NCBI RefSeq assembly: GCF_039541115.1
Contig: NZ_BAABFP010000004.1
Coordinates: forward strand, 236,005-300,004
Reading direction: 5' to 3'
Source of the DNA: Angustibacter luteus
GTDB lineage: Bacteria > Actinomycetota > Actinomycetes > Actinomycetales > Angustibacteraceae
Length of the DNA stretch: 64,000 nt
Below, one piece after another: positions 42,109 to 50,972 of this stretch (positions are counted from its first letter, which is position 1; each line of letters starts with the position of its first letter). The notes beneath the pieces were generated by a model. The model ran no database searches, had not been told where the DNA came from, and saw nothing but the letters and a program-made list of their open reading frames with translations. A program made the translations under genes and the position numbers.

Positions 42109-44223
42109 TCACCCCTTCGTCGTCTGCAGGACGGACCTGGCCAGCGGCGCCAGCCAGGTGCTGTACGGCACCGTCATGTGCGAGTCGTCGCGGTAGACCA
42201 GGACGTTCCCGACGACCGGCGGGCACTCACTCGCGGTGCAGAACCACGGCTGGGTGTCGATCGTGCGGACCGACAGCGCCTTCATCGCGGGGGCGATGGC
42301 CGCGTGCCGGTGCGGGTAGCTGTAGGCCTTGCCCGCGCGGTAGGTGCAGGAGTCGACGGCGTCCAGGTTGCTGGCCACGCACTCCGGCAGGTTCTTGCCG
42401 GGGATCGGGATGTCCTGCAGGTAGGCGACCTCACCATCCGTCGCCGCCTTGATCCGGCTGACCGTCGTGGCGGTGGCGGCGGCGAAGTCCTCCGGTGACA
42501 CGTCCCCGGGTACGACCGTCTCGGACTGGCTGACCAGGACCAGGTCCGGTTGCAGCGCACCGATCCTGGCGATCGTCTGACGACGCCACTGGTCGCACTC
42601 GGTGTACGTGCGCTGCAGGCTCGAGTTGCGCACCGTGATCGCCGCGGCCGGGCAGGCGGACTTGGTCCAGCTGACCACCCGCCAGTGGTCGCGGTCGGCG
42701 GCGGCGACGAAGGCGGGCAGCCACTGCTCCATGTGCGAGTCGCCGAACAGCACGACCGTGCGCTTGGCGCTCGCGTCGCCGAAGACGCACGCGCCCTGCT
42801 GGACCTGGGTGAACTCGGCGTGGCAGCCGGTGCCGCGGTCGCCGGGCAGGCTGTCGGCGGCCGCGGCGGGTCGCGGGGTCAGGTTCCGCGGCGCCTGGGT
42901 GGTCTTCGTGCCGGCGGCGATGGCGTCGCGCATGACCGCGGGCACGGTGGATGTCGCCGAGTCCGACGCCGCCAGCGTGACCGCAGCGCCGTTGCCGGTC
43001 GAGCTGGGTGGGAACGCCAGGACGACGACCGAGGCCGCCACGATGGCGGCGCTGAGCCCGGCCCCCACCCCGAGCCAGGCCACGCTGGGCAGCCGGAGGG
43101 TGCGGGTGGGTTGTTCCACGAGCACGTAGCTGAGCAGCGCGGCGACCAGGGAGAGCCAGACGACGCCCGCCCGCTCGATCCAGCCGAGCTGGTGCCCCAA
43201 CCCCATCGGGATGATGACGAGCATGGGCCAGTGCCACAGATACCAGGAGTAGGAGACCCGGCCCAGGCACTGCATCAGCGGCTCGGACAGCAGCCGCTCG
43301 GCGCCGACCCGGGTGCCGCAGCCCGCGGCGATGACCAGAGCCGTGCCGCCGACCGGGAGCCACGCCGCGTAGCCGGGGAACGGGGTCGAGTCGGTGTAGG
43401 TCAGGCCGGCGAGCAGGATCGCGGCCAGGCCGAGCACCGCGGCGCCGCCCCGGATCCGTTGCGGCACAGCGGTCAGCGACCGGGCGGTCAACGCGACGAG
43501 CGCGCCGAGCCCCAGCTCCCAGGCCCGGGTGTGCAGCGAGAAGTACGCCCACGGGGCCGAGTGCTCGGTGACCGTGACCGAGTACCAGCCGGAGACCGCG
43601 ACCACGGTGACCACGACGGCGACGAGCACCTGGTGCGCCCGGCGACGGGCCACCACCATCAGCACGACGATCAGCAGCGGCCAGAGCAGGTAGAACTGCT
43701 CCTCGACGCCGAGCGACCAGAAGTGCTGCAGCGGTGAGGCCGCCGCCCCCATGTGCTGGTAGTCCGTACCCAAGGCGGCGAGGCGGTAGTTCAGCCCGTA
43801 GAACGTGGAGTACACCGCGTCGGTCGCGATGCCGGGGACGGACAGCACTGGTGCCCACAGGCGGGCCGCGACGACGGTGGCCACGACGACCACGGCGGCG
43901 GCCGGCAGCAGGCGCCGGACGCGACCGCCGTAGAACGCCGGCAGCGCGCGGATTCCGTTGCGGCTGATGGCTTTCACGAGGTGCCGGGTGATCAGGAACC
44001 CCGAGATGACGAAGAAGACGTCGACCCCGACGTACCCGCCGGGGAAGGCGAGGTGGGCGTGGTAGAGCACGACGAGGACGACGGCGATGGCCCGCAGGCC
44101 CTCGATGTCCGGTCGGAAGCCGCGGGGTTCGCGGCGACGGCTGGGCTTGGTTGGTGCGCTGGGCCTCGCGGGGGTGACCCGGTCGAGGACGTCGACGTCT
44201 GGAGCACTCTGAACGGTGGTCAT
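42109..44223 (-). CDS. Acyltransferase 3 / SGNH fusion (OafA-like)
   Basis: The 704-residue protein O-acetylates surface glycans. Residues 45-400 hold the ten-helix acyltransferase-3 domain, with GLRAIAVVLVVLYH and FFVISGFLITR, including the catalytic histidine region. From about residue 480 an extracellular SGNH-like domain carries VVLFGDSHMEQWLPAF and the His motif DDSHMTVPYSTW. Both halves are intact. ATG 44223 is preceded by GGAG. The glycosyltransferase gene starts five bases after its stop. Confidence 0.9.
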   Translation of the reverse strand: MTTVQSAPDVDVLDRVTPARPSAPTKPSRRREPRGFRPDIEGLRAIAVVLVVLYHAHLAFPGGYVGVDVFFVISGFLITRHLVKAISRNGIRALPAFYGGRVRRLLPAAAVVVVATVVAARLWAPVLSVPGIATDAVYSTFYGLNYRLAALGTDYQHMGAAASPLQHFWSLGVEEQFYLLWPLLIVVLMVVARRRAHQVLVAVVVTVVAVSGWYSVTVTEHSAPWAYFSLHTRAWELGLGALVALTARSLTAVPQRIRGGAAVLGLAAILLAGLTYTDSTPFPGYAAWLPVGGTALVIAAGCGTRVGAERLLSEPLMQCLGRVSYSWYLWHWPMLVIIPMGLGHQLGWIERAGVVWLSLVAALLSYVLVEQPTRTLRLPSVAWLGVGAGLSAAIVAASVVVLAFPPSSTGNGAAVTLAASDSATSTVPAVMRDAIAAGTKTTQAPRNLTPRPAAAADSLPGDRGTGCHAEFTQVQQGACVFGDASAKRTVVLFGDSHMEQWLPAFVAAADRDHWRVVSWTKSACPAAAITVRNSSLQRTYTECDQWRRQTIARIGALQPDLVLVSQSETVVPGDVSPEDFAAATATTVSRIKAATDGEVAYLQDIPIPGKNLPECVASNLDAVDSCTYRAGKAYSYPHRHAAIAPAMKALSVRTIDTQPWFCTASECPPVVGNVLVYRDDSHMTVPYSTWLAPLARSVLQTTKG

Positions 44224-44433
44224 GTCGTCTCCGGAGCTGGGCAGGTGCGGATGGCACGAGGAGCAGCGGCGATCCCGGGGGTCGTCTTCGATGGCGACCA
44301 CCTGGCCGGAGTCTCATCCGGTCCAGGAGCCTCGAACCTAGGCAGCCCATGAGAACGGGACGTGTCCGGGTTTGTCCCTCCGTGTAAAGAGTGGGCACCG
44401 GGTGATTCGGACAGGAGCGCCTACGCTGAACCG

Positions 44434-44853
44434 GTGCGCACCGTGGGCAACATCCTCTGGCTCGTCCTGGCCGGCCTCTGGCTGGCCATCGGCTACGTGC
44501 TGGCCGGGATCGTCTGCTTCATCTTGATCATCACGATCCCGTTCGGGATCGCCAGCTTCCGGATGGCCCGCTACGCGTTGTGGCCCTACGGGCGCTCGGT
44601 CGTGCGCCGTCCGACGTCCGGGGCGATGAGTGCGATCGGGAACGTGATCTGGTTCGTGCTGTTCGGCTGGTGGCTCGCCCTGGAGCACGTGCTCGCGGGC
44701 CTGCTGCTGTGCCTGACGATCATCGGCATCCCGTTCGGCATCGCCTGCTTCAAGATGGCCGGCCTCGCCCTGTTCCCGCTGGGCAAGCAGATCGTGCCCA
44801 CCAGCGAGCTCCAGGCCGCCGGGGCGCAGGACGCGGTCGTCTCGTTCGGCTGA
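44434..44853 (+). CDS. YccF domain membrane protein
   Basis: The 139-residue protein has two YccF repeats, each starting with NILWLVLAGLWLAIGY or NVIWFVLFGWWLALEH and ending in TIPFGIASFRMAR or GIPFGIACFKMAG. It forms about four transmembrane helices. The function of YccF proteins is unknown. The GTG at 44434 gives the family N-terminus (RTVGNILW). It is divergent from the acyltransferase gene across a 210-bp gap that must hold both promoters; I see nothing else in it. Confidence 0.9.
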   Translation: MRTVGNILWLVLAGLWLAIGYVLAGIVCFILIITIPFGIASFRMARYALWPYGRSVVRRPTSGAMSAIGNVIWFVLFGWWLALEHVLAGLLLCLTIIGIPFGIACFKMAGLALFPLGKQIVPTSELQAAGAQDAVVSFG

Positions 44854-44882
44854 GGTCGGCTGAGGCCGGCCCAGTCGTGCCC

Positions 44883-45887
44883 TCAGGCGTCCGGCAGCCC
44901 GACCAGCTCGTGCGCGGCCCGGTTGCGGCGGATGCTGCCCAGTCCCAACCCGGCGCGTTGCAGGGTGGGGTGGTCGACCAGGGGTCGCAGGTCGGCGGGC
45001 TCCAGGTGCCCGGCCCCGACCAGGCGCAGCACTCGCAGGGCCGGGGCCGTCCGCAGCGGCCCCAGGTCACTCAGCCCGCGCATGGTCTCCAAGTGGATGG
45101 TGTGCAGCCGGGTCAGCCGGCTCAGGTCGGGCAGCGCGGTCACCTGCCGTAGCGACTCCAGCCGCAGGGTCTCCAGCTCGTCCAGCTCGCCGATCGCGCT
45201 GAGATCGGTCAGTCCACGGACCTGCCAGAGCGCCAGGTGCCGAAGCCGCCCGACCGACGGCAGGGCGCGCAGGTCGTCCGCACTGCCCAGGTTGACGACC
45301 AGGGTGTCCAGCCGGTCGAGGGCAGTCAGCGGCTCCAGGGCCTTCGCGTTTACCGACCGCAGGGTGAGCCGACGCAGGTCGGGAAGGGTGGCGACCGAGT
45401 CGAGGTTCGCCACGGGACCCTCGACCGACAGCTCCTGCAGGTCGCGGTAGCCGGACAGGAACGACGGCAACCGCCGCTGGCCGCTCACGGCCAAGGACCG
45501 CAACGCGGACAGTCGGGCCAGCAGGTCGAGGTCGGCGCCCACCGGCGCCCGGACACCCAGCCGCAGCGTGTGCAGGTCGGCCGGGAGGAACCGCAACCCC
45601 GACAGGTCGACCGGCTCGCGACCCTGCATCGTGTCGATGCCGAAGCCGGTCAGGGCCGGGTACTGCCGCAGGAACTCCAGGTGCTGGATGTCGCGCCGGT
45701 AGTTGCCGAAGACCCGCAGACCCAGCTGTGGCCGGCCGGTCGCCCAGGCGCTCAGCACGGCGTGGTCGTCGGGCCCGAGCGCCTCGTGGAACTGCACGCT
45801 CGTCACCTCGGGGCCGACGGCCTCCAGCTCGCGCGCGTGCAGCGGCGGCGAGGCCTGGACGCGTCCGGGAGCGACAGTGGTGATCAT
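44883..45887 (-). CDS. Leucine-rich-repeat-like protein
   Basis: The 334-residue protein is built of about eight repeats of roughly 22-24 residues with the spacing LxxLxLxxxxxLxxL, for example LDTLVVNLGSADDLRALPSV and LETLRLESLRQVTALPDLS. There is no signal peptide or membrane helix, so it is probably cytoplasmic. The first 90 residues have no clear repeat. Such bacterial LRR proteins bind protein partners; which one is unknown. I chose ATG 45887 because the open frame further upstream would run into the oppositely oriented gene at 46003. Confidence 0.72.
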   Translation of the reverse strand: MITTVAPGRVQASPPLHARELEAVGPEVTSVQFHEALGPDDHAVLSAWATGRPQLGLRVFGNYRRDIQHLEFLRQYPALTGFGIDTMQGREPVDLSGLRFLPADLHTLRLGVRAPVGADLDLLARLSALRSLAVSGQRRLPSFLSGYRDLQELSVEGPVANLDSVATLPDLRRLTLRSVNAKALEPLTALDRLDTLVVNLGSADDLRALPSVGRLRHLALWQVRGLTDLSAIGELDELETLRLESLRQVTALPDLSRLTRLHTIHLETMRGLSDLGPLRTAPALRVLRLVGAGHLEPADLRPLVDHPTLQRAGLGLGSIRRNRAAHELVGLPDA

Positions 45888-46002
45888 CGACGGCGAATGT
45901 AGCGGCGGGACGGACGTGCGGTGGGCGAAACGGACCATCTGCACCCGTGCGGCCGCAGCGGGGCCGTCGTGCCAGCATGGCGCGTGTGAACGGGAGCATG
46001 AG

Positions 46003-46365
46003 GTGACCGGACCGCTGACCTTCGTCCTCGCCACGGGGTGTCTGCTGTTCGCGCTGTGGGTGGCCTTCCTGCTGATGCGCGACCGCCAGATCGGCCGGGC
46101 GACCGTGCTGGCCGCCGCGGCGCTCGAGGTCGGGTTCGTCGTCCAGGCGGTGCTCGGGATCGTGCTGCTGATCGGCACCGACCGGGACGTGAACGGCATC
46201 GTGTTCGTGGCCTACCTGATCGGCGCGCTGATCGTGCTGCCCGCCGGGGTGTGGTGGGCGCGGGCCGAGCCGAGCTCGTGGGGCACCGGGGTCCTGGTCG
46301 TCGCGGCCCTCGTGGACGCCGTCCTGCTGGCCCGCCTGCACGACATCTGGAACGGCCGGGCGTGA
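46003..46365 (+). CDS. Small four-helix membrane protein
   Basis: The 120-residue protein has four hydrophobic helices and short basic loops (LMRDRQIGR, WWARAEPSSWG). The pattern is common among uncharacterised actinobacterial membrane proteins. GTG 46003 follows GGGAG by seven bases. Its TGA overlaps the GTG of the next gene by four bases, so the two are coupled and may work as a pair. Confidence 0.8.
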   Translation: MTGPLTFVLATGCLLFALWVAFLLMRDRQIGRATVLAAAALEVGFVVQAVLGIVLLIGTDRDVNGIVFVAYLIGALIVLPAGVWWARAEPSSWGTGVLVVAALVDAVLLARLHDIWNGRA

Positions 46366-46805
46366 GCGCACCCGATCCGGCCACCCCGACGACTCGGCGT
46401 GGGCCCGGCCGCGTGCTCATCGCGGTCTACGCCGTGTTCGCGCTCGCGGCGACCTCGCGCGCCGTCTTCCAGATCGCCACCCAGTTCGCGGTGGCGCCGC
46501 TCGCCTACGTGCTGTCGGCACTGGCGGCGGTCATCTACATCGTGGCCACGGTGGCGCTGGCCCGCGGCGGCCGGACGTCGGTCCGGGTGGCGACCGCGGC
46601 GTGCACGGTCGAGCTGGTGGGTGTCCTCGCGGTCGGCATGCTCAGCGTGCTGCGGCCGGACGACTTCCCGGATGCCACGGTCTGGTCCGACTTCGGCGCG
46701 GGCTACGGCTTCGTGCCGCTCGTGCTCCCGGTGCTCGGCCTGCTGTTCCTGCGGCGGGTCCGGCACGAGGACGCGTCGGGGGACGACGGGTTGATCGTGG
46801 GCTGA
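46362..46805 (+). CDS. Small membrane protein, partner of the upstream gene
   Basis: The 147-residue product has a basic start, four transmembrane helices and the acidic end HEDASGDDGLIVG. The loop LRPDDFPDATVWSDFGAGYG between helices three and four looks conserved in similar hypothetical proteins. No known function. It starts inside the stop of the preceding gene (GTGA) and ends in a hairpin shared with the convergent protease gene. Confidence 0.8.
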   Translation: MSAPDPATPTTRRGPGRVLIAVYAVFALAATSRAVFQIATQFAVAPLAYVLSALAAVIYIVATVALARGGRTSVRVATAACTVELVGVLAVGMLSVLRPDDFPDATVWSDFGAGYGFVPLVLPVLGLLFLRRVRHEDASGDDGLIVG

Positions 46806-46816
46806 CACTGGTCAGC
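46801..46816. terminator. Hairpin spanning two convergent stop codons
   Basis: GCTGAC-ACTG-GTCAGC includes the plus-strand TGA (46803-46805) in one arm and the minus-strand stop (46812-46814) in the other. Confidence 0.45.
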
Positions 46817-47636
46817 GCTTGGTGGCGTACAGGCAGCCGCTGGACCGGCCCAGGTAGTGCAGGCCCGTCCGGTCGCCGGCACCGAACACCGCGGCCTTGC
46901 GGGTCATCGTCGGGTACATGATCTGGTTGCGGTCGGTGGTGTGGTCCAACCCGACGGCGTGCCCGAGCTCGTGCATGACCAGCTGTCCGCGGGTCCCCTG
47001 CCAGCCGGTGGCCGGGCCGGCGCCGAAACCGTGCGCGAAGTGGTAGCCGGAGTTCAGCACCACGTAGCCCTGCAGGAACCGGCCCCACTGCCGGCCCTGG
47101 GCGTCCCAACCCGTCGTCCACGAGCCCCCGCCGTACCCGGCGACGGCGTACGTGCCCTTGCTGGGCTTGGGCAGGAACCGGGTGAGACCGGGCTTGCTCC
47201 AGGCGACGACGATCTGGGTGTCCTTCGGGTACGCCGCGGTCCCCTTGCCGGGCACCACGGAGGTCTGGCCGCGGTAGACCAGCGGGAGCCCCGTCGCGGC
47301 CCGGATCCGCTTGGCGGCCTCGATGACGTCCGCCGTGGCGCCCGCGCCGCCGCCGACCGAGCTGACCCGGTACCCGATCGCCGCGCACGGGTTCCACCGG
47401 GCCACCGGCGCCTTCGCGTTGACCTGTCGGGACAGGAACCCGTAGTGGGTGGAGGCGGCGGACGCCGAGCTGGCGGCCCCGGTCGACCCGGTCGCGCCAG
47501 TGGGCTGGTCGGCGGTCGGCGACGTGCCGATGCCGCCCAGCACGGCGGCGGTGGCGGCGAGCGCGACGACGAAGGTCTTCACGCCAGCCCATCGGCTCGG
47601 CGGGCCCGCAGTGTCGAGGTCGCCGCCCTGGTCCAA
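46812..47636 (-). CDS. Secreted matrixin-like zinc metalloprotease
   Basis: The 274-residue protein has an N-terminal signal anchor (residues 18-40), a Ser/Ala/Thr linker and a metalloprotease domain. The zinc-binding motif HExxHxxGxxH is complete in MHELGHAVGLDH near residue 220, followed by the Met-turn IMYPTM. This is the matrixin (M10) pattern. There is no cysteine-switch propeptide. It ends with GCLYATKR. Substrates are unknown; extracellular protein turnover is likely. It is convergent with the membrane-protein pair. Confidence 0.85.
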   Translation of the reverse strand: MDQGGDLDTAGPPSRWAGVKTFVVALAATAAVLGGIGTSPTADQPTGATGSTGAASSASAASTHYGFLSRQVNAKAPVARWNPCAAIGYRVSSVGGGAGATADVIEAAKRIRAATGLPLVYRGQTSVVPGKGTAAYPKDTQIVVAWSKPGLTRFLPKPSKGTYAVAGYGGGSWTTGWDAQGRQWGRFLQGYVVLNSGYHFAHGFGAGPATGWQGTRGQLVMHELGHAVGLDHTTDRNQIMYPTMTRKAAVFGAGDRTGLHYLGRSSGCLYATKR

Positions 47637-47741
47637 CCGGTTGGCGGCGTGGGTGTTCAGTTGCGTGACCAGCGCGCGGGAGTGCTGGGCCGAGCGAGTG
47701 ACACCGTCCGGGTGAGCGGCTCGGGCCAGGGGGGGCCGGGC

Positions 47742-48572
47742 TCAGGGCAGGCGGTCCAGCAGCCAGGTGGCGACGTCGATGTGCCCGGGCAGCACGGCGC
47801 CGTCCTCGGTGCACCAGGCGATCGTCTGGACGATGCTCCACCCGCGGGCCCGATCGGCGTCCAGACCCAGCTCCCCGACCAGCCGGTCGAGCCGGTACCG
47901 GACGTCGCGGGCGGAGTGCCCGAGCTCGGCCGACCGCACGATCGGAGCCACCGCGAACTCGCGCTCCCCGACCAGCGGGAGGGGGTCGATGACCAGCCAG
48001 GGCTCCCGCTCGGCGGCCAGCACGTTGTCGCCGTGCAGGTCCTGGTTGACCAGCACCTGCGGGCCTTGCGACCCGGGGAGCCAGCGCAGCAGCTCGGCCG
48101 CCGCGTCCACCAGCCGCCGGTCGACGCCGCGGCCGGTGCGCTCCCACATCGGCTCCAGCTGGTCGAACCAGTGCGCGGCCTCGTCCCGCAGGGTGGTGAA
48201 GGGTCGGTCGGTCGACACCCAGGTGCGCGGCAGCAGGCCGACGAGGACGTCCAGGGCGACCTGGCCGCCGGCGCTGGACAGCGGGTGGCCCGGCTCGCAG
48301 CGCTCGAGGAGCATGCCGGCCCCGTCGGGCGTCGACGCCAGCAGCCGGACGGCGCCCCGCCCGTCCAGGGTCGCGAGGGCGGCGCTCTGCAGAGCCCCCT
48401 CCCGGTCGGCGACCGAGACCTTCAGTGCGGCCGGGACCCCGTCCGGCGTCCAGGCGCGGTACACCCGTCCGCCCCAGCCCCGCTCGTACGGCTCGCCGAG
48501 ACGGACCTGCCAACGCCCCGCCAGCGCGGTGGCCCGGGCCAGCAGCTCGGCGTCCCCGACGGTCTCGTCCAC
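47742..48572 (-). CDS. Aminoglycoside/hydroxyurea phosphotransferase family kinase
   Basis: The 276-residue protein has the kinase fold of aminoglycoside phosphotransferases: an N-terminal lobe with RVYRAWTPDGVPAALKVSV (ATP-binding lysine), the Brenner-type catalytic loop VNQDLHGDNVLAA and the metal-binding WLVIDPLPLVG. The pattern LVNQDLHGDNVL and length fit the streptomycin 6-kinase-like subgroup, which also includes sugar kinases, so resistance must not be assumed. GTG 48572 starts 24 bases from the divergent aldo/keto reductase. Confidence 0.8.
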   Translation of the reverse strand: MDETVGDAELLARATALAGRWQVRLGEPYERGWGGRVYRAWTPDGVPAALKVSVADREGALQSAALATLDGRGAVRLLASTPDGAGMLLERCEPGHPLSSAGGQVALDVLVGLLPRTWVSTDRPFTTLRDEAAHWFDQLEPMWERTGRGVDRRLVDAAAELLRWLPGSQGPQVLVNQDLHGDNVLAAEREPWLVIDPLPLVGEREFAVAPIVRSAELGHSARDVRYRLDRLVGELGLDADRARGWSIVQTIAWCTEDGAVLPGHIDVATWLLDRLP

Positions 48573-48596
48573 TCGCAGGAGCCTAGGGTGGCGAGC

Positions 48597-49553
48597 ATGG
48601 TGAGCACCCCGGACATGACCTACCGCCCGCTCGGCCGCTCCGGCCTCATGGTCAGCAGGGTGGGGGTGGGCTGCAACGCTTTCGGTGCCCGCATCGACGC
48701 CGAGCAGACCCAGGCGGTCGTCGACGCGGCCATCGAGGTCGGCATCACCCTGTTCGACACCGCCGACATCTACGGTCGCGGTGAGAGCGAGGAGCTGCTC
48801 GGCCGCGCGCTGGGCGCGCGCCGCGGCGACGTCGTGGTGGCCACGAAGTTCGGCATGGACATGCAGGGCGACAACGGCCCGGACTGGGGCGCGCGCGGGT
48901 CCCGGCGGTACATCCGCAAGGCCGTCGAGGCCAGCCTGCGCCGGCTCGGCACCGACTGGATCGACCTGTACCAGCTGCACGAGCCCGACCCGGTGACGCC
49001 GATCAGCGAGACGCTCGCCGCGCTGCACGAGCTGGTGCTGGAGGGCAAGGTCCGCACCGTCGGCTGCTCGAACTTCGCTGCCTGGCAGGTCGCGGACGCC
49101 GACTGGACCGCCCGCACGTCCGGCTACGAGCGCTTCATCAGCGCGCAGAACAAGTACTCGCTGCTGGATCGCGACGTCGAGGACGAGCTGGTGCCCGCGT
49201 GCGAGGCGCTCGGCCTGGGAGTGCTGCCGTTCTTCCCGCTGGAGTACGGGCTGCTCACGGGCAAGTACCGGCGCGGCCAGGCCGCGCCGGACGGGTCGCG
49301 CCTGCAGCAGCAGACGGCCCGGCTGGAGTCCGCCGACTGGGACGCGATCGAGGCCGTCGAGGGGTTCGCCGGCGAGCGCGGGGTGAGCGTGCTGGACGTC
49401 GCCATCGGTGGGCTGGCCGCGCAGCCCGCCGTCGCCAGCGTGATCGCCGGGGCGACCCGCCCCGAGCAGGTCTACGCGAACGCCGCCGCCGGCGCCTGGG
49501 AGCCGACGCTCGAGGACCTCGCGGCCCTGGACGCCATCACGACGCAGGCGTAG
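48597..49553 (+). CDS. Aldo/keto reductase
   Basis: The 318-residue NADPH-dependent oxidoreductase has the catalytic tetrad of the family: aspartate and tyrosine in FDTADIYGRG, lysine in VVATKFG and histidine in YQLHEPD. The C-terminal cofactor region SVIAGATRPEQV is present. The arrangement is close to the YdhF/voltage-gated-channel-beta group. The substrate is unknown. ATG 48597 is preceded by GGTGGCGAGC; a GTG directly follows it. Confidence 0.9.
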   Translation: MVSTPDMTYRPLGRSGLMVSRVGVGCNAFGARIDAEQTQAVVDAAIEVGITLFDTADIYGRGESEELLGRALGARRGDVVVATKFGMDMQGDNGPDWGARGSRRYIRKAVEASLRRLGTDWIDLYQLHEPDPVTPISETLAALHELVLEGKVRTVGCSNFAAWQVADADWTARTSGYERFISAQNKYSLLDRDVEDELVPACEALGLGVLPFFPLEYGLLTGKYRRGQAAPDGSRLQQQTARLESADWDAIEAVEGFAGERGVSVLDVAIGGLAAQPAVASVIAGATRPEQVYANAAAGAWEPTLEDLAALDAITTQA

Positions 49554-49626
49554 TCGGGTATCCGATGTCACCATGGGTGTGACGGGGGCGGCGGCCGTCC
49601 TCGCGTGACCCTCGTGGAGGCCGGCG

Positions 49627-50940
49627 GTGACGGACACGGTGCCGCGCGCCGTCCAGCCGGCCCCTGCCTCGCCTGACCTGCGGACGCCCGCCCCGCCCCC
49701 TCGCCCGTCGTTGCGGACGGCGGCGCACGAGCGCGTCCTGGCCACCTGGGGCCGGTTCCTGACGTGGCCGTCGTGGGTCCAGGTCGTCGTGATCTACCTC
49801 GGCACCCGGGTGCTCAGCGCGGTCGTCATCGAGCTCGCGGCCCGATGGGGGCAGAACCCCGCCGGGGTCGGCGTCCTGAGCCCGCACTACCTCGACATGG
49901 TGCGGATCTGGGACGGCGAGTGGTACGAGCGCATCGCCCGGCACGGCTACCCGCACACGCTGCCGCACGGCGAGGTCGGCACCGTGGACTACAACAGCTG
50001 GGCGTTCTTCCCGTTGTTCCCCATGCTGGTGCGCGGCGTCCTCGTCACCGGGGTGTCCTTCTCGGTGGCCGCCACGGTGGTGAACCTCGTCGCCGGAACC
50101 GCTGCGGCCGTGGTGATCTGGCGGTTGTTCAGCCAGCGCCCGGGGCACGACCGGTTGGCCGTGCTCGCGGTCGGGATCTGGTGCCTGCTGCCCTCGGCGC
50201 CGGTGCTGCAGGTCGCCTACACCGAGGCGCTCGCTGCGCTGCTGCTGTCGGGTGCGTTGCTGCTGCTGGTCCGCCGGCAGTACCTGTGGGCCGTGCCCGT
50301 GGTGCTGCTGCTGGGCCTGACCCGGGCGGTCGCCGCGACCCTGCTGCTGGTCGTGCTCTGGCACGGCTGGCTGCGCTGGAGGGGACGGGCCGGCGACCCG
50401 TGGCCGGTGTGGCAGCAGGCGTCCTGGGCCGCGCTGGTCGTCGCAACGGGCGTGTCCGCCGTGCTGTGGCCGGTGATCGTCGGCGTGGCCACCGGCGTCC
50501 CCGACGCGTTCCTGCAGACCCAGGCGGCGTGGGGTCAGAAGCCGGCGGACGGGCCGTTCCTGCCCTGGCTGGAGTGGGCCTGGACCGGGCTCGGGCTGAT
50601 CGGCGTCGCCCTGCTGCTCGGGGTGGTCGCCCTGTCGGTCCGGGTGCTCGCCGGCCGGCACACGGCGTGGCTGGTGCCCGAGCTGCGCGTCTTCGGCGTC
50701 GCCTACCCGGTGTACCTGCTGGCGGTGGTGCGGCCGATCACCAGCATGTGGCGGTTCCTGCTGCTGGACCTGCCGATCGCGGCGGCGCTGGCCAGCCTGG
50801 CGGCGCGCGGGTCGCGGGACCGGGTCGGCAGCGGCTGGTGGTGGCGGGTCGGGGCGGTGGCCGTGCTCGCGCTGGCCGCGCTGAGCTGGTGGACCGCCGT
50901 GTACCTGACCCGGATCCCGTGGGGCGACTCGCCGCCCTGA
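49627..50940 (+). CDS. PIG-V-like membrane mannosyltransferase
   Basis: The 437-residue protein has ten or more transmembrane helices and the PIG-V/GT-C signature IWDGEWYERIARHGYP (metal-binding aspartate) followed by WAFFPLFPMLVR. Actinobacterial members are believed to move mannose from polyprenyl-phosphate mannose onto lipids or glycans. The first 45 residues are Pro-rich and cytoplasmic. GTG 49627 follows GGAGGCCGGCG. It stands alone, with a DNA-repair gene downstream. Confidence 0.82.
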   Translation: MTDTVPRAVQPAPASPDLRTPAPPPRPSLRTAAHERVLATWGRFLTWPSWVQVVVIYLGTRVLSAVVIELAARWGQNPAGVGVLSPHYLDMVRIWDGEWYERIARHGYPHTLPHGEVGTVDYNSWAFFPLFPMLVRGVLVTGVSFSVAATVVNLVAGTAAAVVIWRLFSQRPGHDRLAVLAVGIWCLLPSAPVLQVAYTEALAALLLSGALLLLVRRQYLWAVPVVLLLGLTRAVAATLLLVVLWHGWLRWRGRAGDPWPVWQQASWAALVVATGVSAVLWPVIVGVATGVPDAFLQTQAAWGQKPADGPFLPWLEWAWTGLGLIGVALLLGVVALSVRVLAGRHTAWLVPELRVFGVAYPVYLLAVVRPITSMWRFLLLDLPIAAALASLAARGSRDRVGSGWWWRVGAVAVLALAALSWWTAVYLTRIPWGDSPP

Positions 50941-50972
50941 CGTGAGCTGCCCCGCGATGGCAGACTGCGCCC

